Assembly: GCA_029964075.1 (NCBI GenBank)
Contig: CM057141.1
Span: 15,934,001-15,998,000 of the forward strand
DNA: 64,000 nucleotides
Source: Patiria pectinifera
Taxonomy: Eukaryota > Echinodermata > Asteroidea > Valvatida > Asterinidae
Reading direction: 5' to 3'
Each line of letters begins with the position of its first letter. Position 1 is the first letter of the stretch. Positions 30,741 through 42,217 of this stretch are shown here, in pieces. A program made the position numbers and the translations under genes. Under the pieces are notes generated by a model that saw only the letters and a program-made list of their open reading frames with translations, searched no databases and was not told the origin of the DNA.

Positions 30741-31575
30741 CTGATGTCATTACCATGGCAACAATATGGAATATTGAAGCACAAATCATGCATAGTTTAT
30801 GAAATTATAAGTAAAGCACATTTAATGTAATAGTGATGTAGCTATGATACTGAAACATGAGTGTATATCAAATAAAATATTCCAAATTTTGTTTCACTTG
30901 AAAAAATAAAGAGAACAAAACAGGGTGACCAAACGATACATGAAACACATACCAGGCTTGAAGCAGACATTTACAAAGATGACCGTTTTCTTTCTTTTCT
31001 CAAGTCGAATTTTGAAGTCGAAAGTTGTGGAGCCAATTAGTTTAACTTCTTGCATGTCTAGTACTTGAATTTACAATTTTGAAGTTTTGAGGACATTCAA
31101 GTTCTGCATTTACATAAAAGAATGCACTTGTCTCGGTCGAGTACAGATTCATAGTCTACAAACATGATGCTGGCCATTTTCCAAATTTGGGTTTTGTCAT
31201 CAGTGGTTGTGGCTTCATCTTGGCCTACAGCTACAGTCATTTTGATGGAGCTGCATTGTATGCGGAATCAATGGCATAAAATCACGGAAGCTGGGGACTG
31301 GAGTCAAAGCTGGTTATGGAGCAATGACTTGGAGAACTCCCTAATCAGATCCAAGGAGATTTAAGAAACCCTGGCTCCATTACCAAGCTTCACCTTCCAC
31401 TCCTGCCCAAGTTTCATAAGAATCCTGCTACACTCAAGTCCAATGAAAATACACCAGCCATAGGCCTTACTTGAGAGTTTTTGGTCTATTATGAAGTCTG
31501 GAGCCTGAAGCCAAAACCAAACATGAAGCCGAGATTTCGTAAACCCCTAAGAAGTCTAGATCCCTGTCTTCTCAC
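30741..31575. other. Intron stretch, nothing recognised
   Basis: AT-rich intron sequence between exons 15 and 14. I see no further exon or element ends. Confidence 0.5.
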
Positions 31576-31818
31576 CTCTTCAGTCAGTGCATTCCGGGTG
31601 TCCTGGGAGGCCACCGACAGCATGGCCACCTGTCTACTGAGTTTCTCGACCTGGGCCCGCAGCTCGCCGCACAGTCCCTGGCTCTGACTCAAGTCGCGGT
31701 GTAACTCCTTGATGGTGCGCTCCTTCATGGATGCCTCCTCTACCGCCCCCTGGAGTTGACGGCTGACCGCGGCCAGGTCCGCCTCCAGGTTGCGCATCTC
31801 GTCCTCGTTCTTTTGGAG
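31576..31818 (-). CDS. Exon 14: coiled-coil protein, residues ~516-596
   Basis: This exon has 81 codons (28+28+25), with units starting LQKNEDEMRNLEADLAAV, ASMKERTIKELHRDLSQ and VEKLSRQVAML. The acceptor is ccctcag and the donor GTGAGA. It is GC-rich at third positions. The second unit has the K-E-R-T-I-K-E-L module pattern. Confidence 0.92.
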
Positions 31819-32128
31819 CTGAGGGCATTAGTTTCAACATTAAAGGTGTCAATCTTTCGAAAAAATGCAATTAGTTAGCACATGAATTTACAGAGCAGAA
31901 ACAAAATTTGGTTAGCAAAAAAAAAAACCCGGCTTACCAGCCAGAATACACTGTAAAGTGTACTGCTTGTGACTGGCTCCCCGCTGATTTCTGCTCAGCT
32001 CATAATTTTGCTAAGTAACAGTCTAAATTTCATACAGTTTACAAAATGTTGACCTTATGATCCCACATACACAGAATGCACGTTGATACTCTTCAAATTA
32101 TGGATCGTTAGAAATGATGCGAGTAAGG

Positions 32129-32880
32129 GGGCCGATTTCACGAAACGCTCGGACGCGTCTTGGGTAACTCGTCTTAACTCGCGACTCGCCCTTGGATCCT
32201 TTTCACCAACATTTAGATGCATTAAATGTGTCTCAATGTCCTTAGCAACATGGCTGAACTTGTCTTACGATTGGTCATACGGTTATCTTATCTCATGAAT
32301 ACGTGCATTAATTTGCATATCGTCTGGAAACTTTTGCATTGTCTTCTCGTTAAAGACAAGTGTCGGCCAAGGGCCATAGTTTTGAGATTCTGCAGCTAAT
32401 TTTTACACCAGAGGAGGAAAACCGCTCTAGAAACCAATTTGAAAAGATTTCTGACACGGGGGTAGTTTAATAAACGTATTTAAAACTTACAAAATATAAG
32501 TAAAGGCCTACACCTAGTCGACTTGTAACATGAAAATATTCCTGTCAAAAATAGAGTTATGAGCTGGGGAGAAAATCACTTAGTCATAAGAGTAACAATA
32601 AAAAGATGTCTTGTGTACTGTACATTTGAAATTTTATAAGCAGAGACATTTTTCAGGCCAAAGTTCGAGTTCTACCACACGTGTGGGCAATTTGTTTTCA
32701 TCAAGTGGAAAAAACAAACATGACACAGTCGTCAAATTTGCGATGTAGATTCGTCTTGCTCGCGATGGTGTTTTGTGAAATCGGTCTTGGGACGCATCTG
32801 AGCAACATTTCATCTTTGAGCGGAGTCTTAAATCCTAAGAGGAGTCGTAAGATAAGATGAGTTTCATGAAATCGGCCCCA
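32129..32880. repeat. DNA element with GGGGCCGATTTCACGAAAC ends
   Basis: GGGGGCCGATTTCACGAAAC at about 32128 pairs with GTTTCATGAAATCGGCCCC at 32861-32879. The interior repeats the motif on a smaller scale (TTTTGTGAAATCGGTCTTGG, GACGCATCTGAGC). It is 750 bp with no recognisable transposase, so probably non-autonomous. Confidence 0.75.
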
Positions 32881-34010
32881 TGAAACTTGTGTGGCTCAGA
32901 ATTTGTCCAGATTGCATCGCTCTTTTTGTGGTTGATTTCCCGGGCCTTACCAATTTGACATGAGATGAATTCCATCTAAATAAGAAACTTCACTCTGAAG
33001 TAAAATATTTAATATTTATTTAAAAATATAAAGAGGTCCATTCTTATTTATTTAGTTAACACATGTATGGATATGTACCACCATGAAAACGAGAAAATCA
33101 AAATTGCAGATTTATGTATGATCTGCAAATTCAGATACCACAACATGAAATTATATCATGCCACAACAAACAAAAAAAAATGCAAAAAAAAAAAATGTGC
33201 ACCATGCCAAACAATAATGAAAATGAGGATGAAATTCAGCCTTTGTAACTGTTGGGGGAAAAAAAACCAAATGCTGCATTTAAAAAAAAAGAAAATTTCT
33301 GACCCTTTGCTTCAATTTGATTACATTTTGTCAACTGTTAGAATTATCACAAAATTAATATTTGTAGTTAGTCAGCGTTAGTTTATTTGTTCTCACATTT
33401 TTGAAAACCAATCTTTAGTTTTTGATTTGAAAAAAAAAGTACAGGCAAAAGTGAAGTTCCAATTTTAACTAATTTTGTTTTTCTATTAGTGGCATCAGGG
33501 TGCACACAAGTAAGTAGGCCAAATATTTGTCCGCCGAGCTCATGAATACAAGTTATTCCCTCAAAATATTAGAGAGTTCTGAGAGCCATGGAATTGGGAA
33601 ATTGAAGAGATATGGCAATACACCTCCGGCCCGAACATGGGGCTTCCAATTCAGAGATTTTTGGATGCAATCGGGCCTGAAAGTGGCGCTAATTAGCCAT
33701 GTTGTGTAGGGATCCATTTTCAAAATGGCTACCTTTCCACTTTTGAAAACATCAATCGTTTTAGGGGTCGTCTTCTTTGACTGAGAATTTCTCGAAAAGT
33801 CATTGGTCAACCCGCCAAGAAAATGAAAGATGACATGTTGCTCATCATTTTTCTGTGCAGCCTAAATACCTGTGAGAGTTCTGAGTATTTTTAAAAGAAT
33901 TTTGAAGTATGGGTATTTAGCAATGGTGTCTATTGGAATTTCATTACTTGGGTGCACCCATCAAGGAGCCTGACTAATTGTGTTGCCAGTTAGTCTCTTA
34001 TTCCAGCCGC
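32881..34010. other. Intron stretch, A-rich then repeat-like, no exon
   Basis: 33060-33480 is A-rich with several A runs. 33527-33830 has higher complexity and may be a repeat (CATTTTCAAAATGGCTACC is palindromic in part), but I find no second copy in the window. Confidence 0.4.
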
Positions 34011-34016
34011 TAGTAC

Positions 34017-34079
34017 CTGTGTGGCTTTCTTTTCCATCTGATCTTGCAGACTGCTGCTATTTCGTTGCTGTGCTTCAAA
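34017..34079 (-). CDS. Exon 13: coiled-coil protein, residues ~495-515
   Basis: This exon has 21 codons (three heptads) starting FEAQQRNSSSLQDQMEKK and ending ATQ. The acceptor is taaccag and the donor GTACTA. It is short, but it keeps frame, phase and splice sites like its neighbours. Confidence 0.82.
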
Positions 34080-34344
34080 CTGGTTATGTGCAGAGAGGAG
34101 ATTATAAAAAAAAGTGACACAGAGAAATAAACAGGGCACCGCATGGGATTAGTGTTTTGATGCAAAACAAAACATGATTCAAAAATAAAAAAGACTTTTC
34201 CACATTAGCATGCAAGTTGACATAAAAAAACAGCACTCATTTTGGGTATGAGAATTTCTTGACAGTACGTGACGGATTTGCAACAGGTTCCTGTATTTCA
34301 GAAATACTTAGCTTTCCGACTGGATTTTGCTGATAGGTCTCTCT

Positions 34345-34550
34345 CAAAGACGGCCATCTCTGTAGGAGAACTGCAACTGCGTATTTTACGCAATCAAGCA
34401 CGCACTGCGCAGTGTTGAAAATGTTCCAAACACGCGCGCCGGTTGCTCGAAATACTACGCAGCCAATGCACGTTAGGCAAGTTGACGCTCAAAATGCCGA
34501 TACACGTGGCTGGTCTGTAGGAAATGATGTCATTTGAGAGAGACCTATTA
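34345..34550. repeat. Interspersed repeat family J, copy 2
   Basis: It is the same orientation and sequence as 12366-12532 and longer by an insertion around CTACGCAGCCAATGCACG. AGAGACC / GGTCTCTCTC at the two sides (34338 and 34546) look like short inverted ends. Confidence 0.7.
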
Positions 34551-34775
34551 ACTCCCTATTTGGCTATTATGAGACAACAAAGTACATGTACTACATGTAC
34601 ATACAACATATTGTAAAATTTGAATTGATGAAGGAAATAAAATTTTAAAAATCAGACCTCTACTTCCAATAAATCACAAGTATTACCACTGCTAAAAAAA
34701 AGTTAAGTTTGGTTCACGGATGTTCACCTAAGTGAACATGAAATTAGCAAGTCATGAAGCCATATCTTTTATCAT

Positions 34776-35081
34776 GGGCCTTATTCACGAGTCGGCCATA
34801 TTGAACTGAAAGTTAGGTAAAATCTTAATTTTTGGAACTTGTGAAGAGAAATGAAAGCAAATTCGTTTATAATAAATTCCAGTCTGCTTCAATGAATAAT
34901 TTAAAATTTGTAATTAAACAATCCCTAATGTTTATAGCCATATTAAAAAAAAATGATAGTAAAATAAGGCTGCATTATGCCTGCATAAATGGTCTGGCGC
35001 CATCCCATTACACAGTTAACATTTAATGAAATACATTCAGGGAACTTGACAAAAATGGCCAACTCGCGAATAAGGCCCATG
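34776..35081. repeat. MITE with GGGCCTTATTCACGAGT ends
   Basis: CATGGGCCTTATTCACGAGT at 34776 pairs with CGCGAATAAGGCCCATG at about 35064-35081, with arms of about 27 bp extending to GGCCAT. The interior contains a LINE-like but unrecognised 64-codon ORF. Length 306 bp. Confidence 0.8.
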
Positions 35082-35154
35082 GAAATGTGAGCGTACAAAG
35101 TATAAGAAGATTAAAGGCCCCTTTATATAATCAGCATTTTGTGTGTTAATGTAC

Positions 35155-35217
35155 CTCTTTAGTTTGCCTCTCCACCTGTTGTTGTAAAGTTTCAACTCTT
35201 CTCTTGCGAGTGTCCAA
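35155..35217 (-). CDS. Exon 12: coiled-coil protein, residues ~474-494
   Basis: This exon has 21 codons (three heptads) starting LDTRKRRVETLQQQVERQ and ending TKE. The acceptor is tgtcag and the donor GTACAT. The R-K-R-R-V-x-x-L start and terminal E match the module style. Confidence 0.86.
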
Positions 35218-35224
35218 CTGACAG

Positions 35225-36100
35225 AAACATGTGCATAGTTAGTGTTAGAAACATATCGTTTAATGGGTAAGTGTTAAGACAGCTCTAGGCATTAATAAGA
35301 CGGTGAATGTCCAATGTTAGTTTGTTTTTTCAAGATTCTACAGAAATTGTTAATTTTTTTCAAGATTTTCACTCCAAAGGGTAAGCAATGTGAGATCTTC
35401 ATTTGCAGCTCTGAAACTTTTGTTTTCCAGAAGTGTCAACTTTCAATAAGTGGTGGTAAATCATAGACCGTGAGCTATCAATAAAACAATTAGCAGCAAA
35501 TGTTGCATCACACACCACAACAGCAGACAAACACACACCACACTTCACATTTTGCAAATTTCAAAGATGATTACGCACATCCACAATATTAAAACAAAAG
35601 TCCAGGAAAATTGTGACCTGTTCTGTCAAAAGCAGACGCTTCTGGGCAGAGGTTGAAATCAAGATTTTTTTTGGATTTTCTAATTCTTGCATATTTGTTA
35701 TCCTGCACATGTCTAAAATATACAATGAAAGTTTGAAACCCTAATTTGAACTCTAAATATAGTATTTTTGATGATTGGCTAAGGTATATCAGTTCAAGAA
35801 ATTACTGTTTTGTGACGTTCGTGGCCATTTTCTCCGTTTTCTACTTTTCGACACAATGAACTTCAAAATAGCATAACTCTGCCCAGGAATGACCGGTTTC
35901 AAAACTTAAACCACCTATCAAAAGGCAAAAGAACTTTTTTAACAATATGCAAAAATCTCATTTATGACTTTATGCCCAGAAAAATCTGATTTTGACAGAG
36001 CAGGTCACAATTATGGTGCCAAAAAGTAAACCAGCTGAAACAGCATATGAAAAAAAAAAAACAGCAGGTGTTTGTGCATTGAATCGGAAAGCATTATTTT
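35225..36100. other. Intron stretch, nothing recognised
   Basis: The phrases AATTGTGACCTGTTCTGTCA at about 35609 and TTGACAGAGCAGGTCACAAT at about 35992 are partial inverted repeats, so 35600-36015 may be a decayed palindromic element. No coding signal. Confidence 0.45.
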
Positions 36101-36108
36101 CATTCTAC

Positions 36109-36192
36109 CTCTGACAGCGTGTTATCATGGCGTTCCTGTAGACTCAGAACGTCCTTTCTGAGCTGCTGAATGGTCTCATCTCGTCTGGAAAG
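36109..36192 (-). CDS. Exon 11: coiled-coil protein, residues ~446-473
   Basis: This is one 28-codon unit starting LSRRDETIQQLRKDVLSLQ and ending NTLSE, a near-ideal module. The acceptor is ccgtcag and the donor GTAGAA. R at 4, D-E at 5-6, I at 8, L at 11, V at 15, H at 22. Confidence 0.92.
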
Positions 36193-36889
36193 CTGACGGG
36201 AAAACCAAGACAATAAAAAACGTGGATGACTTTTACCTATCTTACTGACAAACTTTTTAGCAAAGTAAAACTTACTCACAAAATTTACATAAAACATTTA
36301 CATGAAATTCTGAGCCAAGAAAAAATGTATTTAATCTCTGTAAATTTTGATAATACAAATTGTTGGTCCTCAAAACTCAGGCCTTTGGAGCGCTTGTCTT
36401 TATTCGACAAGCTCAAATCACGCGTTTCTGTTTCAAAATTTTCCCTTAAATGTGCACACTCAGATCCTCACGTGTGTAAGTCTTAAACTAGCTTGGAACC
36501 TGATATCAAACAGTGAATTTCTTATATGTGTGATATGCATTTCATGCCACACTATTCTTATGTTGACAGATTTGTTCACAATTCTATGGCTTTTAATATT
36601 CACTGCAGGAAATACATATGGGCACGGCAATATTGCTGTTCAGGCCAAATGAAACAAAAAGGGTTTTCTCTGTAAATGTAAGACATTATGTACCGGTAGA
36701 TTGTCTGAGACCTAGACCTTTGAAATATTGCCAACAAACAACATCAAACAGCTAAATATTTGGTCATGTCCAGATGAAAGTCCAGTTACAATAAAAAAAA
36801 AAAGGTTATCAAATAAGCCATTTGCGAGTAACCTATAGCCTACCCTTTAAGATTTAAATTTGAAAAACATCTGTTACACTGACTTGCTC

Positions 36890-37150
36890 AGAATGCTTGG
36901 CACGTTTTAACTTTGAATTCTCCAGACCAAAGACACTGTTGCTTATCACATGATTCGGGGCAAGCTCTTGCATAGTTACGTAAGAGACGCTCAGCACCGA
37001 TACGTTGTTTACAATGGGTGAGAATGGCACAAAGATACCAGACTATGCCGGAGCTGGGGGTTGCTAGCATAAGGCTTGCCCCGAATCATGTGATATAGTA
37101 ACAGTCTCTTTGGTCGGAAGAATGCAAAGTTAAAACGTGCAAAGCATTGG
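36890..37150. repeat. Inverted-repeat element (AATGCTTTGCACGTTTTAAC type)
   Basis: GCACGTTTTAACTTTGAATTC at about 36901 pairs with GCAAAGTTAAAACGTGC at about 37124, and CACATGATTCGGGGCAAGC pairs with GCTTGCCCCGAATCATGTG further in. Arms of about 75 bp, no frame. Confidence 0.8.
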
Positions 37151-37565
37151 ATTAAGTCAGCGCTCCAGATTTTATTCAAATTTAACTCGTAAATGGCTTT
37201 CCTTTTTTGTAGGAATAGACGCTCTGAAAAAAAAAAAAAACCATAGTAGTTCCCTTGGCGTCAATGCCAAGTTCAACTGACAAGTGTAAAGACATGGCGA
37301 TTTCGAAATGAGTGTAACGATTGGACAGCAAAGGGCTCCATACAGCTTTTCAATAGTGTGTGGTTTGTCACAGAGCAAGTTGATCTGTTTCACCTGTGAA
37401 AACCATAACTTTTGAAGAAAAGTTTGGGTTGTGAGAAATTTGTCTGTGAGAGCCTTTACACCTGTTAATGACCTCATATTAATGATTCAATGGGAAATTT
37501 TTTCCTTTTTGGGGAGCATGGAAAATGGGAATAGATTCTAAACAGAATTGTGACTCCTGGACGGA

Positions 37566-38100
37566 TTAAAGGGAATGTACAACATTTGCTTTTGCTGCAA
37601 TTTTCAGAAATAAATGTACATTTTTAGAGGATTAGTATGCTATAGCAAATGTTGTTAAAATGACTACTTGTTTTCAAGTTTTGGGCTTGTAGATGCTGGA
37701 AAAGCCAAGAAAACCATTCACGTTCTTGTAGTCTGGGTCCCTGACCCCACTTAAGATGAAACGAAAAAATTTATAGACTTTGGGGAATTGTAAAGTCAGG
37801 GAATCAGTCTAGCAGGCTTGTACCCCTTCACAGTTGTGCAATCAATTGCAAAGAAAACGCGGAATAACTAATTATGAAAATTTAGAAGCAGTTTTTGGAA
37901 AAAAAAGCCATTTTTTTCCAACGCGGGTCGGTTGACCAGCGTTGGATAAATACCATTTTTCTTGAAAATGTCAGCCCACCAGGACCCACGATTTTACAGG
38001 ATGCTTTAGACTGTCATTCCCTAGCAATCCAGTAAGGTATTTTGTGATAATTTGATCATTTTGTTTTGTGATGTTTGCAAATGTCGTATCTTCCCTTTAA
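37566..38100. repeat. TTAA-type palindromic MITE, family B copy 3
   Basis: TTAA at 37566-37569 and 38097-38100 flank the element. The ends are AGGGAATGTACAACATTTGC and GTATCTTCCCT. The central palindrome is at 37918-37945. It ends about 70 bp from the donor of exon 10. Confidence 0.88.
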
Positions 38101-38171
38101 GTTCCATAATTTGTTGAGTTGCCACAGCCTACACCACAAAGTGACATGTAGAGACTAATGTGAAATCAAAC

Positions 38172-38246
38172 CTCTTGCTTCAAAACTTGGTGGCTGTCCT
38201 GGGATGAGAGCTGCTTATCCCTCAGTCTCGACTGAAGTCCACCGAT
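38172..38246 (-). CDS. Exon 10: coiled-coil protein, residues ~421-445
   Basis: This exon has 25 codons starting IGGLQSRLRDKQLSSQ and ending VLKQE. The acceptor is attag and the donor GTTTGA. It is a stand-alone 25-codon unit like those at the ends of the 53- and 81-codon exons. 25 equals 28 minus 3, or a heptad stutter. Confidence 0.85.
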
Positions 38247-38370
38247 CTAATAATTTAAAACAAAACATTTTGATTCTGTGCACAAGTACTCCTTAAACAG
38301 TCTCAATTTAGCGACATTTACAATGCAGACAAGCAGTTTGTGCCTTTTCGAGTGTGTTACGCACATTAAA

Positions 38371-38659
38371 ATAATAATAATGTGATTGGTATATAGCGCT
38401 TTTATACCATTGAAGATCTCAAAGCACTTTACAATTATTATCCCTGTTCATCAGGCCACGAGACAACTTGTCTGCAGCCGATATCAGCGCAATCTGGTCT
38501 CTGCCTTCACAGGTACCCATTTATACTCCTGGGTGGAGAGAGGCAATTGTAGTAAAGTGTATTGCCCAAGAACACAAGCAGCATGTTCCCTGTCAAGGTG
38601 CCAACCCACGTACAATTGCACATGAGTTGAACACTGTAACCATTGGACCATGGTCTCAC
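38371..38659 (-). mobile_element. tRNA-derived SINE with (ATT)n tail, minus strand
   Basis: The minus strand reads GTGAGACCATGGTCCAATGG (A-box region) and a degraded B box ACGTGGGTTGGCACC, then the body with GGGCAATACACTTTACTACA and the (ATT)n tail. The A-box region resembles the SINEs at 8458 and 15624; the body is a different subfamily with AAAGTGCTTTGAGATCTTC. Confidence 0.7.
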
Positions 38660-38854
38660 ACAGGAAAAACTGCACACAGTACAGTGCCACCTATAATCTT
38701 TCATATTATTTGGTGATTGTTGATTGAGGTTAAACAACGTATGCAAGTAATAATGAAGTCTGCTCTTCGGAGTGTGAATATCAAGATAGTAAACCATGTT
38801 TATTTTATTGATATATGGAATACAGGGGAACCCAAACTTAATTGTTCACTTTAC

Positions 38855-38938
38855 TTCATCTATGGTTTTCCTCCGCTGGTCATGTGACTGCCTCAGCTCC
38901 GCCTCCAGGGTTTTGATTCGCTGCTCCGAATGAGACAC
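38855..38938 (-). CDS. Exon 9: coiled-coil protein, residues ~393-420
   Basis: This is one 28-codon unit starting VSHSEQRIKTLEAELRQSH and ending KTIDE. The acceptor is tctccag and the donor GTAAAG. It follows the module with I at 8, L at 11 and 15 and terminal D-E. Confidence 0.9.
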
Positions 38939-39219
38939 CTGGAGATGCATCAACATAAATGTAATGCATTTGAAGATGTTTGACTTTTGTGGTTTGTAAA
39001 AGCCGTCTCTTCTCTGAGTGATTCCTGGCAAGATTGTCGAAGTGCTGATGCAGTGTGATTTTGGGAGCAATGCCTGGCGACATGGCAATATTGGTTAATG
39101 TCTTTTGAATCTCATTCCACGAATAGCACAAACAAAGTAAAGTCTGTTACAAGCCAATATGTCCCATCATGTGGCTCCAGTTTCGTTGCGATGAAAAGAC
39201 TGAGACTATTTCTATTCCT

Positions 39220-39412
39220 TATGGATGGCATGCTAGTCCTTCGCAGGTTACTCCCCGGCTAGTGCCGGTACCCATTTTATACACCGGGCTGGAGAGAGGC
39301 AAGTGGGGGAGAAGTGGCTTGCCCAAGGACACAATATATGGCCAGCTTCTGGATTCGAACCCCTGACCCTCTGATCACGAGTCACGAACTCCAACCACTA
39401 GGCCACCTCCCA
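39220..39412 (-). mobile_element. tRNA-derived SINE, minus strand (family T copy 1)
   Basis: The minus strand begins GGAGGTGGCCTAGTGGTTGG with B box GGGGTTCGAATCC, then TTGTGTCCTTGGGCAAGCC. It is the same family as 42826-43073 in the opposite orientation. Confidence 0.8.
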
Positions 39413-39542
39413 CGGATTGAGACATTGTCCAAATGGGGGACTACCAACATATATGTACATGTATGTAGGGCAGGATAGCCATACATGTATGTAGGTGACA
39501 TGTTCAAATAATATGTTATTGAAAACCTCAATGCAATTTTAC

Positions 39543-39605
39543 CTGATCAAAGGATTGCCGTTGTTTTTCCTTCAAGAGTGCAATGGTCTGCATATGGCTG
39601 GCATT
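39543..39605 (-). CDS. Exon 8: coiled-coil protein, residues ~372-392
   Basis: This exon has 21 codons (three heptads) starting NASHMQTIALLKEKQRQ and ending SFDQ. The acceptor is ttgcag and the donor GTAAAA. It is weaker as a coiled coil than its neighbours, but phase and frame fit. Confidence 0.82.
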
Positions 39606-39903
39606 CTGCAATAAGGTAAAAATGACTAAGTTTTACAATGTAATCACCTTGATGTGAATAATCATAAAATTTTGTACAAATGTTTAGGCTTTGGTTCATT
39701 CTAGGAATTTAGGGTCCAAAGTGTGACATATTTCCTGTTCCTGTTACCTTTGTACTTTGTAAATTTGCCATTCAAGTGTCACTAAGAACGATTTCAAACG
39801 ATGTTTTTATTAGGTGGGTAGGTAGTTTGCTATTCGTAATCACTCACTCATTGTTCTGTCCTAGATTGTTAAAATTGGGTGAACCTTTGGGATTGAATCT
39901 CAC

Positions 39904-39987
39904 CTCCGATTCTCGTACCACCAGCTCATTTTGCAGCTCATTGACTAAGGAACGGAACTGGTCAATGTTCTGTTCTTTGCCGGCCAT
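39904..39987 (-). CDS. Exon 7: coiled-coil protein, residues ~344-371
   Basis: This is one 28-codon unit starting MAGKEQNIDQFRSLVNELQ and ending VRESE. The acceptor is ttctag and the donor GTGAGA. It begins with ATG, but as an internal codon; there is no promoter evidence here. Confidence 0.88.
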
Positions 39988-40226
39988 CTAGAAAGACAAG
40001 AGAAAAAATATGAGCCGGTCGCATTAGATAATGTATGGTCCTTTCTTTTGCTTACAAACATTGGAAAAAATGTTATGGGCAGCCATCGCAATCATAGTTT
40101 GCAAAAGATTTATGTAGTGTGCTTTGATAGTGTAGTTGATAGTAATACAACACAACACATGGTATTTAAAAAAAACAAACTTTGTGAGTTATTCTTGGGT
40201 TTTGTCTTGAAGGCCATTCCAGGGAT

Positions 40227-40805
40227 GAAGTCAAGTCCATCACAAGTCCATCACTAGTCCATCACAAGTCCATCACAAGTCCAATCACAAGTCCAATCAC
40301 AAGTCCATCACAAGTCCAGTCACAAGTCCAATCACAAGTCCAATCACAAGTCCATCACAAGTCCAATCACAACTCCATCACAAGTCCATCACAAGTCCAA
40401 TCACAAGTCCATCACAAGTCCATCACAAGTCCAATCACAAGTCCATCACAAGTCCAGTCACAAGTCCAATCACAAGTCCAATCACAAGTCCATCACAAGT
40501 CCAATCACAAGTCCATCACAAGTCCATCACAAGTCCAATCACAAGTCCAATCACAAGTCCAATCACAAGTCCATCACAAGTCCATCACAAGTCCAATCAC
40601 AAGTCCAATCACAAGTCCAATCACAAGTCCATCACAGGTCCAGTCACAAGTCCAATCACAAGTCCAATCACAAGTCCAACCACAAGTCCAACCACAAGTC
40701 CAATCACAAGTCCAACCACAAGTCCAATCACAAGTCCATCACAAGTCCAATCACAAGTCCATCACAAGTCTAGTCACAAGTCCAGTCACAAGTCCAGTCA
40801 CAAGA
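40227..40805. repeat. Minisatellite of 11/12-bp units with 138-bp higher-order period
   Basis: About fifty units of CACAAGTCCAT (11 bp) or CACAAGTCCAAT / CACAAGTCCAGT (12 bp) fill the array. The order of short and long units repeats: an AGTC variant at 40318 and another at 40456 are 138 bp apart, with the same series of six 12-mers and six 11-mers between. There are no spacer-like unique sequences, so this is not a CRISPR array. Confidence 0.93.
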
Positions 40806-40904
40806 AAAGTGAATAAATAATAACAAAGCTCATTTGAATAGCTTGTGATTTTGAATTGGGACTGAGGGACTTGTGATGGACTTGCAATGATTTGTGACAA
40901 AATC

Positions 40905-41250
40905 AATTCGGGTGATTCGGAATGCAGTGCGCCACCAAGAGTTTGCCACGGAGAGTTCATTTTCCCAGTGCATTGTGGGAGATTCGTAGCGCGGGACATT
41001 TGAAAGTTGTTAGTATTTCCGGCCAGAAGTTTCATAAGCGTATGATTCGAGTACAATATTTGCCATTTTCTTGTCTTTTTATCAATACGGTGTTTTTTTG
41101 TGAGGCGGCAGAACGCTATGCCCCAATCTATAATAAATAAGCTCAAGTTGTCTACTGACACTCGTTCAAATGGGCCATGTTTTGTCGACTGTAAACTTGA
41201 AACATGGACTCTTTGTGGCAAACTCTTGGTGACGCACTGCATTGTGAATC
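40905..41250. repeat. MITE family E, copy 3
   Basis: The left end AATTCGGGTGATTCGGAATG and the right part TTGGTGACGCACTGCATTGT match family E. The 163-codon minus-strand frame across it is an accident of the repeat. It lies about 70 bp downstream of exon 6's donor. Confidence 0.88.
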
Positions 41251-41318
41251 AGTGTTGAGTGTTGAGTGCCCAGGCCTTAGCCGGGTAATATAGAATGTAA
41301 CCTTGACGATAAGAATAC

Positions 41319-41486
41319 CTCTTCCACCGCGTCGTGCCTGCTCTGCTCGGCCTGTCGCAGCGTGGACTTCAGTTTCATGATCGTGATGTCCTTGTCGGTT
41401 TCGCTGACCATGCGCTGCTGCTCGCGGTCGTGAATCGTGGACAGTGTTGTCTTTGTGGAGTCCAGCACTGTGCCTCTGCGTGCAAT
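41319..41486 (-). CDS. Exon 6: coiled-coil protein, residues ~288-343
   Basis: This exon has 56 codons, two 28-residue units: IARRGTVLDSTKTTLSTI and ETDKDITIMKLKSTLRQAE, ending AVEE. The acceptor is ttgtag and the donor GTATTC. The first unit opens with the same I/L-A-R-R as exons 18 and 25. It is flanked by a family E MITE on one side and a family K repeat on the other. Confidence 0.9.
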
Positions 41487-41540
41487 CTACAACATGAATT
41501 AAAATGTTGGTTTTTACATTAAATTATAAATTAACCCCAA

Positions 41541-41890
41541 CTCCCTAGGATTTTTTTGCTAGGATGTAGCCTCAATCCTGCAAATTTCTCCATTATTTCT
41601 TGAATATGGTCCATGGAAGGGGTGACCACTGCCTGAATCCTGCCAAATCCTGCAGCAGTGACCGTCAATATGTTGAGGCTTGGCCAGTGACATCCTGGAG
41701 CATAATCAAGCATAATCCAGGCCTACATGTATATTTATGCACGGCTGAGCAAAAACAACACAAGGTCCAGCCCAAGACCTTGACAAAGTGCATCTTACGA
41801 AATCAGTAACGCACTTTTGCCATGTAACCTCAATCCTCCAAATTCCTCCACTTTGGCAAAGAGGATTTTGAAGGATTCAGGGCGGCTAGG
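41541..41890. repeat. Interspersed repeat family K, copy 1
   Basis: It aligns in reverse orientation with 54885-55160: CCTCAATCCTGCAAATTTC, AAGGTCCAGCCCAAGACCTT, GACAAAGTGCATC, CACTTTTGCCATG and CCTCCAAATTCCT. Short CTCAATCCT / AGGATTnAGG pairs near both ends are inverted. Non-coding. Confidence 0.75.
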
Positions 41891-42217
41891 GTAAATCTTT
41901 TGTTTTTATCCAATTTGTTATACATGTATTCTTATCTTCTTAAGTTTGTAGGCCTTAGCCATGAAGTTTCATAATGTAATATATTGTTGTAGGGCATACA
42001 CATTGTGTATACACTATTATGATGTCGCAATTGTAATGGGCCTTGAGTGTCGTCTTTATGATTGACTTTGGTGTTTCTTATCATTTCTATATACATGTAC
42101 ATGACGGTAATTAGGGCTGTACATCGGAACCGGGTAACCGACCGTTGATGTCAGGAACCGGTTTCAGATTACGGGATCCGGTAACCAACTTAACAAATTA
42201 CTAGTAACTTCACAGAC

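Noticed and set aside
30529..30744. Plus-strand 71-codon ORF
   Set aside because: It is the complement of exon 15 plus a poly-G tract.
40227..40805. CRISPR-like repeat array
   Set aside because: Units are contiguous 11/12-mers with no unique spacers, in a eukaryotic intron. It is a minisatellite.
40751..41242. 163-codon minus-strand ORF
   Set aside because: It spans the end of the minisatellite and a family E MITE; the same peptide pieces appear wherever the MITE occurs. It is not a gene.
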